Source of the DNA: Smittium mucronatum
Taxonomy: Eukaryota > Kickxellomycota > Harpellomycetes > Harpellales > Legeriomycetaceae
Length of the DNA stretch: 22,964 bases
Assembly (NCBI GenBank): GCA_001953115.1
Contig: LSSL01002712.1
Coordinates: 1-22,964 of the forward strand
Direction: 5' to 3'
The notes under the pieces are model-generated. The model did not search any database. It was not told where the DNA came from and worked only from the letters and a program-made list of their open reading frames with translations. The translations under genes and the position numbers were made by a program. Every line of letters starts with the position of its first letter. Position 1 is the stretch's first letter. Shown in pieces: positions 8,996 to 20,715 of this stretch.

Positions 8996-11818
8996 TTAAT
9001 ATGAAAAGTACTCTATTACTGAAGAATTTGATATTATATTTGCTGTTAATGAGACTGAAGATGCGGATACAACCTTTGCCAAAACATAATCACCTTTTTT
9101 AATGTTGAAGAAAGCTCTGCCATCGTCAGGGTTTGGGTAAAGAAAAACTTTGTGATTGAATTCGTCAAAACCACTAACTTTTCCTTTCAGATTTATATCA
9201 GGAACCCTTGAGCTACTAATATTATCAGCATTAGAGTGATATGCGTCACTAATTTGAGACTGATTGATATTATAATTCTCATTGCATATAGTCGACTGAT
9301 TGGCTGTATCGACTAGAACTAGTTTATAAGTGCCAATGTACTTTTGGTTTTTTCTTTTAGCGGTTTCGTGAAAGAGTTCAATCAATTCCTGCAATCTGGC
9401 CTGTTTTACTTGTGCTGGAACATCGTCCTCGTAATTTCTATGAGCATGAGTTTTTTCTCTCATACTATTTGTACACAATAAAATAACAGACTTGTAAAAA
9501 AAGAGGGGATGGGGGGGGGGTGGGGTTGAATAAACATAAAATAAAAGTTTTATATCTGTCCGTTAATTACCTGTAGGCGAACATAAATGCGGTATCAAAC
9601 TCAACTCTTCTAACTAACTCCAAAGTTTGCTGGAATTCCGAATCAGTTTCACCACAAAAACCGACAATTAGATCGGTGCTTAAAGTCACATTAGGTAAAA
9701 TTTGCCGTATTTTTTCAACAAGAGATATATATGATTCAAAGCTATATCCTCTTCGCATCCTTGCAAGAACTGATGTACTTCCGGACTGAGCAGGCAAATG
9801 AATGTTTTGTGAAATATTCTTGTTATTCTTGATTATATTCAGCAATGCATCTGGAAAGTCTTTGGGATGCGGGCTGGTAAATTTAATTCTCATCTAATAA
9901 AAAAAAAGTTTAAAGATTAGGGTAGGTTGGATGGGAGAATAGACTGATAAAAAAATGAAGGTTTGAAACACCCACCTCGCGATCAACAAGAGAAACTTTG
10001 TTTATTAATTCAGAGAATCTACGACCACCTTCTTTTTTCTTATATATAGTTGAAAATCCAGAGCTAAGTTCATCTCCATATCCGTCGATAGCCATATCGG
10101 AATCACTATAGTCTCGATAAGAATTCACATTTTGCCCCAAAAGCGTTACTATTTTTTTTTTTCAAATTATAAAAAAATAAAGGAAAATAAAGTTGGATTA
10201 GAAATTTGAGATGCCATGAAGGTGTTTAAAACTACATAGGTGTGATAAAAAGTTTACTTTCTCTTATCCCACTTTGACTGAGGCTTTTGACCTCATTGAT
10301 TATGGAATCTATTGGACGACTACGTTCAATCCCTCTTGTAAATGGGACAACACAAAAACTGCACATATTGTTACAACCCCTAATAAAAAAATAACAAAAA
10401 CGATAAGAAAATCTTCATGGTTGACTATTTAAAACCTCCCAACGCTATTACCTCATTATGCTTAAATGTACACTTATTTGGTTTGGATCTATTCTAACTG
10501 GTGAAATGTCTGCATAGGTTTCATCAGCTGATAATATTACATTTGCAACGCCTTGATTTGTGAGAGATCGTAAACTGAGTAGTCTGGGAAGGCTTCTGTA
10601 AGCGTCAGGGCCGCAAACAACATCGACTAATTTGTCTTGCTCAAGCAATTTGTCTTTAAGTCTCTCTGCCATGCACTTTATGCAAAATAACAATAATAAA
10701 TTAATAAATATAAATATTTTAAGGCAAGAAATCTTTCTGAAATTGGGTAATACAAGATAGTTGATTTACAAAAAAAATAAGATAAGTATGGATTATTCTA
10801 AATTAGATTGCTTACTCCTAGAACGCCAACTTTTTGGGGATTAGACTTCCTAGTTTTGATGTTGGTAGCTTTTATTTCACGCAGCCTACTCCATATTTTA
10901 TTTTCTGCTTTTTCGCGGATAGAACACTAAACAAAATAATGAAATATAAAAATATTTGAGAAATGGTTCCGAATAATCGAAATAAATAATTCAAATAAGT
11001 TGAATGGGGGATCCAAATATAAGGACTCAATATTGAAAAAAATTAAAGATTTTTTTTCTTCACGTCTTTTCCAAAAAAAATGAAGACAGAAAGTTTATGC
11101 ACTCACAGTCATTAAAAACAAAATATCAGCGGCAGAACTGGATAGAGATCTTTTGTATCCTGAACTTTCAAGTATAGACATCAATATCTCTGTATCGCTA
11201 ACATTCATCTAATAAAAAAAGCATAAAAATTAGAAGTTTGATCGTTACTTGGGCTGAATAAAGAGGATAAGTTTAATAATAAGGAGTAAATTGAATTATT
11301 TAAATCTTTACCTGGCATCCATAAACCTCTACATAGTAAGTACGACCCTGTCCCCAGTCAAAATCTCTACCCTCAATTATGGGTTCAGAAGAATCTTTAG
11401 TCGATAAATAGGGTATATCTTCTTCATAATCTTCGGTGTTTATTTTGTTTTTTATTGAATTGAGATTTATTGAATTGGAAAGGAAATGTTGCAAAGAGGG
11501 GCCAGTCCTGTTGTTGAAAACAATGTTTTGTCTCTTATTTTTTGGAGTTCCTGCTTTTTTATCGGTATTGGGTGCTTTATTTTTAGTTGAAAGATTTGGA
11601 TCAATATAATAATTGAAAGAATTCTTAAGTTCGTCGCTTTTTTCGGCTGTTGAGGTATAATCTCTAGACTCCGACGAAGAATAGAATAGTTTAGATAGAG
11701 CATTAGTTGCTGGATTGGTATTTTTGGTGCTTTCTAAATAAGATAGAGTATGAGCTCTATTCAGACGGAATCTCAGGGCTTTGGCCAGAGAAATTGGCCT
11801 GGAATTTATTAAATTCAT
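8996..11818 (-). CDS. CDK5RAP1: CDK5RAP1, mitochondrial tRNA (ms2i6A) methylthiotransferase
   Basis: Eight exons in transcription order: 11818-11312, 11208-11107, 10926-10816, 10675-10452, 10379-10258, 10148-9976, 9893-9571, 9464-8996. They join to 676 aa. MiaB-type radical-SAM enzyme that adds a methylthio group to i6A37 of mitochondrial tRNAs, using two 4Fe-4S clusters and two SAM. The N-terminal UPF0004 domain has its three cluster cysteines: C168 (YVEVYGCQ, completed by MNVSDTE from exon 2), C204 (CSIRE) and C241 (CMAERL). The radical-SAM motif C317-NNM-C321-SF-C324 is intact; then come [34 protein letters not shown] (about 445-452), GFCGE and SMREKT. A TRAM domain follows at about 562-676. 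Residues 1-30 are rich in R, S and L with few acids, fitting a mitochondrial presequence. GPSLQHFL in the leader is also shared with CDK5RAP1. These motifs favour CDK5RAP1 over CDKAL1. The leader is long and low-complexity, so the protein exceeds the human one (about 600 aa). No broken motif was seen. Confidence 0.96.
9505..9525 (+). repeat. G-quadruplex motif inside the last CDK5RAP1 intron
   Basis: GGGG, AT, a run of ten G, T and GGGG follow in direct succession, enough for four G-tracts with very short loops. It lies in the intron 9465-9570 on the strand opposite to the transcript, so the RNA carries a C-rich tract here and the G4 would form in the non-template (plus) DNA strand. Confidence 0.75.
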
Positions 11819-12717
11819 TATAACCGATATATAGACAAAATGGATTAATAGATAAAATGGAATCTAATCGATGTTAGAAATTAATGTGAGATCTAGCTAT
11901 GACTTTTTATTTTTCGCAGCCAAAACCAAAATAGATATGTAACTTGCAGGATCAAAATGCTAAAAAAATATTTTTTGCCGATTAGAGCCATAACTTATTG
12001 TGAAACCAATAAGTGAAGTGGAACTTGGATCCAAGAATGTGTTTTAGAATTTGATTTGACAAAAAAAAAAGTTAGTCTCATTTCGGAAATTTTGCTTTAA
12101 AAGTTAAGTTGTTAATAATAAAGAAACTCGCTCTCTTTATTAGTTTTGGGCAATATAATTTGATTGGAAGTCATTGCTTGATGTTTGATCGTACCAATGG
12201 TTTACAAAAAATATATTTCGATTACTAAAATAGTTAACCTAAATATTTTCTTAATTTGCTTTTTTTATAGCTTCTATCTGTATTTTTAAACAATATAAAA
12301 AACATAAAATTGTTATTCTAACTTTAATTTCTGTAATAAATAGATATTCTTTATTGCGGCAAGTATTTCTCTAATCAAAAGCTTCACTTATGAAACTATA
12401 TTGTGTTCTTTTCTTTGGAATTTCTTATATTATTAAATCACATTCTCGTTATTATATAACCTCTAAACCGGGGATTTAATATTCAAAACATACCAAGAAA
12501 TCTTCCATCAACTTTTTTTAATGCAGATGAAATTATTAATAGCCAACTATTTTTTGACATGAGAATATTGTCCCTGTTAAATCTCTAATTCTATGAACAC
12601 TCTTTAGGGGTTAGAGTAGCTAATTTGGAAACGTCATGTACCAGTTTTATCATCTTAATATTCATCTTTTATTCAGGTGAAATTGGCATAGAATAACATT
12701 TATTTTGTTTCCTAGAG
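11819..12717. other. upstream flank of CDK5RAP1, no gene seen
   Basis: This flank should contain the promoter of the minus-strand CDK5RAP1 gene. It is AT-rich and has no recognisable core element beyond generic TA-rich tracts. No reliable exon or RNA gene was found. Confidence 0.5.
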
Positions 12718-12786
12718 ATGGTAATGTGTTTGTTTTGGCTGTGGCATTTTATCAGTGAAAAATATGGGGGAAAAGTTTATTTATTT

Positions 12787-13083
12787 TTAAACGCTATTAT
12801 AGGACCTATTAAATGGGATGTTTGTGTATTTAATCAGGTCCACTTCATTTGTTGATTTTAAATATTTGACTATTTTTTTTAATTCCCCTTAATCTATATA
12901 ATCTTGATTTAAGTGCCACCAAGTCCTGAAAATTCGGGATTTCATATAATCTATAATATTTTCAATCTGTGTGTGGATTTCAAACATAATTATGTATCCA
13001 TCGTGATTCCCCATAACCAAATTATGAGTTAAAATATCTAAATCGTATTTAAAATTGAATTGAGGTGCTGTTTTTGGGCAAAT
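12787..13083 (-). pseudogene. possible relic gene: one long frame with a single internal stop
   Basis: Unrecognised. Read on the minus strand from 13083, one frame runs for 64 codons to a TAA at 12889-12891, then continues in the same frame for 33 further codons to a TAA at 12787-12789. Protein-like stretches occur on both sides of the internal stop: MGNHDGYIIMFEIHTQIEN and KSRIFRTWWHLNQDYID before it, and GELKKIVKYLKSTNEVDLIK after it. The first ATG is at 13014-13012, which leaves 41 codons before the internal stop. Possible explanations are a decayed gene, an exon of an unseen gene, or chance openness of a slightly GC-richer patch. Downstream of 12787 the same frame is closed by frequent stops. 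An overlapping plus-strand ATG frame (12718-12855, 45 codons, hydrophobic) is less convincing. Confidence 0.3.
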
Positions 13084-16000
13084 TTAAACATGTGGCTATA
13101 TAAAAAAACTGTACTGTATCATCTATACATCAAATTATTACATTTCTATGTAAATTATTTAATTTAATGTGCCAATTTAAAACTAAGGCTTAAATATTTC
13201 TGACTTCAGTGGGAAAATATTCGTTTTGAGCTATTAAGAGAAGTAATAAGAAAATAATTATTTTTAATTTGCATATTTTCGATAAAATTAATAAATTTAT
13301 TATTCAGTATGTTTCGTGCTTTAAATAAATATTTTTAATAAAATTTATTTGGTATCATCTAAAATCCCTCTTTAATATAAACATATAAAAAAGGCTGATG
13401 AACAATTTTTTAGAAGTTTAATTAATATGGAAAAGTTTCAATATAATAATAAAGTTTTTTTTTTGGAAAAAAAGTATCCAGAACTCAGTTTACTCCGTGT
13501 GATTAATATAACCCTGTTATAATTTTTTTTCGAATTAACTAATTAAAATTTTGAATTGAAAAAAACTATCGGCATATTAAATAGAATCGAATAAATCATA
13601 TCAAAACCATACAATAAAAAAAAAATCTAAACACTTAGTTATGACTATTTACACACGATTCAAATAAAAATCAGCTATTTTCTTGATGTTTTTAGCTCAA
13701 GCCTATCTGAAATGGTGAATTTAAAAATTATGCTTCTAATTCTTTAAAATGAAATTCTAAGAATACATACTTTTTTATAGTTTATATTATCTATTTTTTG
13801 GTTTATAATTTTTAACTACACCCCTTCATCTTTAATAATCAAGTTTAATTTACAGAAAATAAATTTTGGCATAAAAAATAGCGCGGATCATTTGCAAGAA
13901 TTATGAATGAAACATATTTTATTTAAAGTTCGAACCCTCTTTATGTACCATTGACTTCAAGTAAAAAAACTCCCCAGAAAAAAGAAGGAGCTTCCCTAGA
14001 AAAAAAAAATGTTGTTTTTTTTTAAGTTAACTACTCCCAAAAATAATATATCTTCCATTATATATTCAATCTACATCATGAAAAATATCAATCGAAAAAT
14101 ACTTTATTTTTCTCGTATCAAAATCTAACTTTGTTTAAAAACTCTTAAAAAATTCCAAACTCATCACCCCTTAAGTTTTACAAATTTTAAAAATAAAAAA
14201 AATAGCCGCAATAATCAAAATTTATTCGATATTAAGCACAGAAAAAATAATTTTTTTAATTTTATCGCATATTTTTTATTTGTCTTAATTTTTTTACAAA
14301 TATGATACAGTATCGACAAAAAAAATCATTCTAACACGTAAAAAAAATACCCCACTTGAACCAAAATTTATTTCAAAAATCCAAATACATATCACGACTT
14401 CTCTTAAATATCTGTTTTTTTGGAATTCGGAGTTTTTTTACAATAATATAAAAAAATTGAACACGTAACTATATATATTCTATATAAATCATGGTTTATA
14501 AAATAAGAGTACATTTTAGTCTTTTCTTTTTATTAAATTTAATTTATTGCGTGGATGAGGGCTTAATGAAAACTACTTAACAAACAATAGTGTCATGTTA
14601 ATTCGATCGAAAAAATACAGAAAATTTTAAAACCCCTTTTTAAAAAATAAATGAGCAAATGAAAATTCTTTATAATTAATTTAAAAATCCTTATATTAAA
14701 CTATTATTAAGCCACCAAGTTTAAATGGGAAAAATTTGATAACCGATTAAACGAATAAAACTCTATTCCTTTTATTGTTATTTTATCTTCCATTTTCACC
14801 TTTTTAATATATTATTCCCTACCCTAATTTATCTAACTGCCAATAGGATATTTTTAAAAAAAAGAAAAAGTGCAAAATATACTAAATATACTAAATAATA
14901 ATCTATTAATACTATCTGTTCATATTTTTTTTATTATCAATAAAAATTCATTTTTTAATTACTTATTCCAAATACTAATTTATATTAAGATATAATTAAA
15001 CCCGCTTTTCACTTTTTATATTTTGGATAAACAAAATTTTGAGAAATTTTTGTGGTGCGAATTGGGGAGTTTTAAAAAAATATTACTATTTATTCTTTTT
15101 TTATTATAATCCCAATATATATATTTTTACCAAAAAATAGTCTTTATAAATTTTAATAGTAATAAACTACCTTTATTTATATATCTATAAATTTAATATT
15201 GTTAAATACTTTCAAATTCGTCTATTTTTATTTGATAAAAATCATAATAATTCACAAATGGCTGGGATAATATATTTTGTCTCTTGAGTTTTTTTTTCTA
15301 TGATGTATCCTTTTTTAGGTTTGATACTATTAATTTCACTAAATCGGTCACATTTTCTAAGTAAAAAATTTAATCAATTTTAAAAAATATCTATAATATA
15401 ATTTTTTTATAGATTTTAAATCATCATATAATTTTTTATTAAATAGATATTTTTTCTTCAGTTAATACTTTTTTTATAATTTTATTAAATCATCCTGTTA
15501 GTTTTTTATTTGTATATATTTACTGAAACCATAGTTTGTTTGTTTTGTTATCTGAGCAGAAGAGTCGTCAATAAGATGTTGGAAAAAATTATATTAAATC
15601 ATGTCCAGAAAAAAATCTTTATTAAAGATTTCAATATTCATAATTAATGATTTTAATCTTTTTTTTTCATGATAGAAATAAAAATTGATAAAATATATGT
15701 GATTTTTTTTTTGTAAAATTAAAATAAATAAAAAACATCTTCGATAAGGCAAAACTATTTTCTACATGAGCTGTGCTCTTTATTTCGATAATTAGCTATT
15801 TTTTAAAAAATATACATATTAAATATATAGAATTAAAAAAATAGAAGAAAATACTGTAAATTAGGAATTTACAACTATTATTTTATCGATTTTTATTTTG
15901 TAAAAAGATTTTGAATATTCGAAATTAAATTTTAAAATATTATTTTAACTTTTAATAGAATAACTTTTTATGCTCATATAACTCAGAACCACACATAATA

Positions 16001-19000
16001 AACATTAATTCTGTTATTATTTGATAATTTTTTTACAAAAAGTAGAGGAATTTACCCTAAAAAAACATAATTTTATATAATTAAACTATCAAATCTTAAT
16101 ACTAATAATTTATCAATTAATTCTGTCTTCAGAAAAAGTTAGAAATTATCCTTCTTTTTTAAATTTAACTAAATAGATATTATCAATCAAACCAAAGAGC
16201 TTTTTATTACCGAATTATAATTTTATCCACTTTTAAAATGTTCATTTTTTATTATAATTATAGCTTTTTCTGTTTCAGATATTGAAATATGTTTATTATG
16301 AATAATAAAATACCCATTTTTATGTAATATTTTCTGATAAAAAACCATCTATATATGTGCCTTTTTTATTAAGGTGGTAATATGATATAGAGTTAAATTT
16401 TTTCATATATATATATTACAAAAAAATTTATACAGAGATAAGCCATATTTCGAAAACTCATTCATAGAATATTTACCATTCCACAAGTTTTTTTTTTGAG
16501 TTATATTATATTATGTATTTTTAAATAGCAAAGCTATTAATTTACTTATTTTAAATAGCGCTCTAACTTATAAAATTACATGTTCCATTATCTAAAATTT
16601 ATTATTATTTTTTCTATTAATCACATTAATATTTCATTGTTTTCCACTGCAAAAAATTTTAGTGTAACTTTACTCACACTATTTTTTTAAAAAAAACCCC
16701 TTAATAATAATAAAGAGTGAAATTTAACAATAAACTTTCTTATTAAAAAAAAATCAAAATGTTTTTTACATGCAATATTGATATTTTAATATTAGATGGA
16801 GAATAAAATATTCTATTTTGGTCATATTTGGACACTTTTTACTCTTCTTAGTATATCTTGTATTTCTTCAGCCTAAAATAATCTGCTAAAAATAAAAAAT
16901 ATTTTTATTTATAATTATAGGTAATTTATTTAATATAAAATAATAATCCATAAAATTTAAAAAAAATAAAAATCGATAATCAAATTCGTTTATTGAAATC
17001 TGCTCCATCTTAGAAATATGGTTTATAAGTTAATTAAGTTAACAACTTGTTTTTTTTTGGAAAAAATATTAAGTCTTAAATCTGTATTTTATTATCGAAA
17101 CTTTGCTTAAACTATGCGGGTACTAAGGGAAAATATAATCACTAATTATTCTTTATGCTTAAATCGGAGTATGGCCGCGTAATTAATCTTTATTTTTGGA
17201 TTTTTTAATAAATATTTATTTTGAAAATCAACAGATTTATTAATTTGGACTGATTAATATTTGGTTTTAATTTTGTATTTTTGAATTACAGATATTATTT
17301 TTTAGATTTATTTTAATAGTAATAATACTCTTTCAATATTTTTATATGATTAAATACACTCTTTTTTTTTTATTTCATGTTATCATACATGAAGCCGTTT
17401 TAAGAATAACTAGAGTTGAGAAAGGTTGGGTTTTTAAAAAATAATCTTGGGAGTCCAAGCGAAAAATACATAAGCTTGTTAAAGCTTTTTTTGCGATTCT
17501 TTTATTTTTTAGATATTTTTAAAAAGGGGAAAAATTAGGTTTAAAAAAAAAATCGTATTAAATAAAGTTTAAAAACATTTTAATATTAATAGTTTTTTTT
17601 TCTTTAATAATTCTAGTAATATTTTTATATTTACTATTTTTATTGCTAATATATTGGGTATATATGTATAAATAAATTTTATTTTTTTATAATTTAAAAG
17701 AATGATAAAAAAATTAATAGTAAAAAAAAACCTAGCTAAATAAGGCTTTTTTTGACAAAAATGTATAAATTTTTTTCTATTACAATTTTATCTATGAAAA
17801 TCGTGCTAAATAATAATTATCACAATTATTTATTCCCTAAAATCCTAATAGTTTAAAAATTATAAACTTCCTTATTATTTCTAAATCAAAGATCCATCTT
17901 CTGAACAATTTTTTTGGACAAATTTAGTAAAAAATCCCAAATAAAATATTTTATAAAGCATTAAATCGGTTTTTATACGAAAAAGAATGAATTTAACCAC
18001 TTTTAAATTTTTCATGCCTTAAATTAATTCATTAAATTTTTAATATATCATCTCTTGTGAATTGAATCGATTATAAATCGGTAAAAAAATATATTCTAGT
18101 ATTAAAATTCAAAATCATCTCCCTTTTTGGTGAAACATGGTTTGAATAGTTGGGGAAAAAAATTAATTTATTATATTTTAATAATAATTGTATATATATT
18201 TAAATATAATTAAGCTTTATGGTAAAATATTCACGTTTTTATAAAAAAATAATACGAAGATGGGTATTTTTAAGAGAAAAAAAAATTTGTCAAAAAAAAT
18301 AATAAAGATAATTTATATTCATATTCATATTCATATAAAAAGTGAAAATTGTTTAAATTTAAAACCTTAAAAAAATGATAGTAAAATGTCTATTATTAGA
18401 AATATTATTATGTATATAATATATATCATTTCAGATTCGTCAATTTTTTTAGATTAATTTTTTAAGCTAACGTATAAAAAATTAATAATACAACATAGCA
18501 TCGAAACTACTAGAAATTAAATTTGATTTTTTTATAATTAAATATTTAGGCTGAACATCCTATAAATAAAAATACTCCGATTTTTTTTATATTGTATTAT
18601 AGTAACGCTTTTGAGGACATATTTACCACTTTTATTATCGAATTGGCGTTTTTTATATTAAAGTGATAATCTATGCGATTTTAGTCGTAAAAGACTGTCC
18701 AAAAAAAAAATTCGAATAAAAATTCTTATATATTTATCCCTGATCATAAATCACGTTTGCTTTAATTACGATTATAACTTCTGCAGACCAGAATATATTT
18801 CTTGAAATCGCTCGACTTTTAATTTTATAAATTATAAAATGTATTCTCATATAAATAAATTTTCATTGTAAATATAAACCTTTCACTTTCAGAAATTCAA
18901 TTTTTATTCTGATGTTTTTTATATAAATATTGATATATATATATAATAACATACTTTCCGTGTTATTTTTTTTTCTTCACTGTTTTACAAAATTTTCTTC

Positions 19001-19442
19001 ACATTTTATAATGTGAGTTAAAAACTGCATTTAAGTTGCAATATTATACAAAAAATTAAAATCGGTGGAGATCCAATTTAAAAAAAGCTATATTAAACTT
19101 ATAGAAACAGTTTAAACAAAAAAAAAAAATTAAATAATTATTTTTTACCTTTATAAATGAAAAATATAATGGCTCGCGAAATCCAGCAGAAATCGGAAAT
19201 AAAATTTAAAAACGAAATTGTCATAAAAAAATGGAATTTTTAAGAAATTTTTAAAGGGTAAATTCCAATTAAGCTACATTTTTTTGTTACAAAATTTCGG
19301 TAAATACTAGAAAAAATTTACTTTGAGTTTTAATAAAGTTTTTTTTTTAAAAAAAAAAACAAAGGTATTATTTGTAAAAGGTAGATGATTATTTTAAAAT
19401 ATATTTTGATCAGTTTTTCAAGACTAGGAGCGTTTCTTTTTT
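13084..19442. other. AT-rich gene desert
   Basis: More than 6 kb of very AT-rich DNA with long A and T homopolymers, frequent stops in all frames and no recognised exon, RNA gene or transposon domain. Composition is not uniform: about 14.0-14.2 kb has many more C than G on the plus strand, whereas the stretch after 19.4 kb is the reverse. A short TTCATA-type hexamer array lies at 18.3 kb. Confidence 0.7.
18315..18336. repeat. short (ATATTC) hexamer array
   Basis: ATATTC is repeated three times and followed by a partial fourth copy (ATAT). It is a simple microsatellite in spacer DNA with no inferred function. Confidence 0.75.
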
Positions 19443-19460
19443 GGGGGGGAGGGTGTGGGG
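19443..19460 (+). repeat. G-quadruplex motif in the gene desert
   Basis: Seven G, A, GGG, TGT and GGGG occur in direct succession. By splitting the first run, four G-tracts of three with loops of one to three bases are available. It stands about 1.3 kb upstream of the cyclin L start, on the strand that is non-template for that gene. Confidence 0.7.
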
Positions 19461-20533
19461 TTAAGTGGAACAGGAATAAAATATTCGAGTTAGTAATGTC
19501 TCAGAACATTAATTGGATATGGAAAAACCTAGGAATTTTTATTTTAAAAGGGTAATATGGATAAAAACCAGTGTTTTTTTTTTGGCCTAATGAAACTTGT
19601 ATAATTTTTTTACTGACCGAGTTTAAAAACTATCAAGATAATATAAAATTATCACCAAAGAAGTTTTCAGATTTAAAATCAGACTAATGGTTTTTGAACC
19701 CAGATAAAAATATATTTTAGTTTTCCAAATCACCAAAAAAAAAAAAATCTTTAAAATAAAGGGGTTGGGATGCATTATTGGGTATTAATAGATTTTGGAT
19801 AAAAAAGTTATAATTTAAATGGCATAGAGAAGATTTATTATGATAGATAATAAATGGGTAATCTGTATCAAGTTTATTTTCAAAGTACGAAATTTGCTTT
19901 TTTAAATATCAAAAATATCAAGAAATAAAATAAAATAAAGCATCAATATATATACAAGGACGACAACCAAATTTCGGGGTAAAATCCTTTAATGTTCTAA
20001 AAAGTATATAAATAATGAAGAATTGGTAATATATACTGAGCTTGATTTATTATAACCATTATTTTTCGGCTGCTAGAATTAACTGCGGCTGAATTTAATT
20101 TGCATCCATGGTAAATATAATGCTATTTACGACATGAAATAAGGTATTAATTGTTTGAAAAACAGCAAATTCTGATTTATAATTTAGTTTCCCTTTAGAT
20201 TATTAATTTAATGATGAAAAGTACAGAGTTTGATTTTATTAGTATAAATTTTGAATTGAATTGTTGATAAATCGAAATTTCTGGTTTGAAAAGATTATAT
20301 TTATTTGATTTTTCAGATTATTGATCAAAATGGGTGATTTTTATCCTTTTCCCTAAAAATAAAAAAGTATTAATAAGGGAGCGAACCAAATTCATTGGGT
20401 ATTTAATCCTTTAAGAGTCTAAAAATTCTAGAACATCCACCAATAATAACAAACTTGTAGGAGTTACTGATATTGGAGACACTTTATAGGATGATGCGTA
20501 TATTTAGATGGGTGTAGTTTGAAAAAGCAGCAA

Positions 20534-20710
20534 ATGAAGAGCAAGCAGGAATTGAATCAAGAACGAGTAGCAGAAAAAGCCAATTTTTTCAAAAAAAAAA
20601 GGGATGGATTTGAAGAGTTGATGAAGATTAGGGCAGTAACCGGAGATTGTTTGTTTTTTTTGCTTGAAGCTCTTTTTGTATCCTTAGCTACTGTTAATTG
20701 CATGGTATAA
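20534..20710 (+). CDS. possible upstream ORF of cyclin L, 58 codons
   Basis: An ATG frame of 58 codons ends in TAA at 20708-20710, only 5 nt before the cyclin L start codon and in a different frame. The first half is charged and lysine-rich (KSKQELNQERVAEKANFF and FKKKRDGFEELMK); the second half is hydrophobic (LFFLLEALFVSLATV). No family is recognised. If the cyclin mRNA begins upstream of 20534, this would be a uORF that could limit cyclin L translation. If the transcript starts later, the frame is irrelevant. It could also be the last exon of an unseen gene. Confidence 0.3.
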   Translation: MKSKQELNQERVAEKANFFKKKRDGFEELMKIRAVTGDCLFFLLEALFVSLATVNCMV

Positions 20711-20715
20711 TAAAT

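Noticed and set aside
11467..11703. Second minus-strand frame inside CDK5RAP1 exon 1
   Set aside because: It is out of frame with the enzyme and lies wholly within the leader-encoding exon.
13925..13940. GTTCGAACCCT, resembling a tRNA T-arm
   Set aside because: The flanking bases do not pair as a T-stem, and no D-arm, anticodon arm or acceptor stem can be built.
20519..20533. TTG-initiated extension of the upstream ORF
   Set aside because: TTG is not a normal start in nuclear genes; the ATG at 20534 is the only plausible start.
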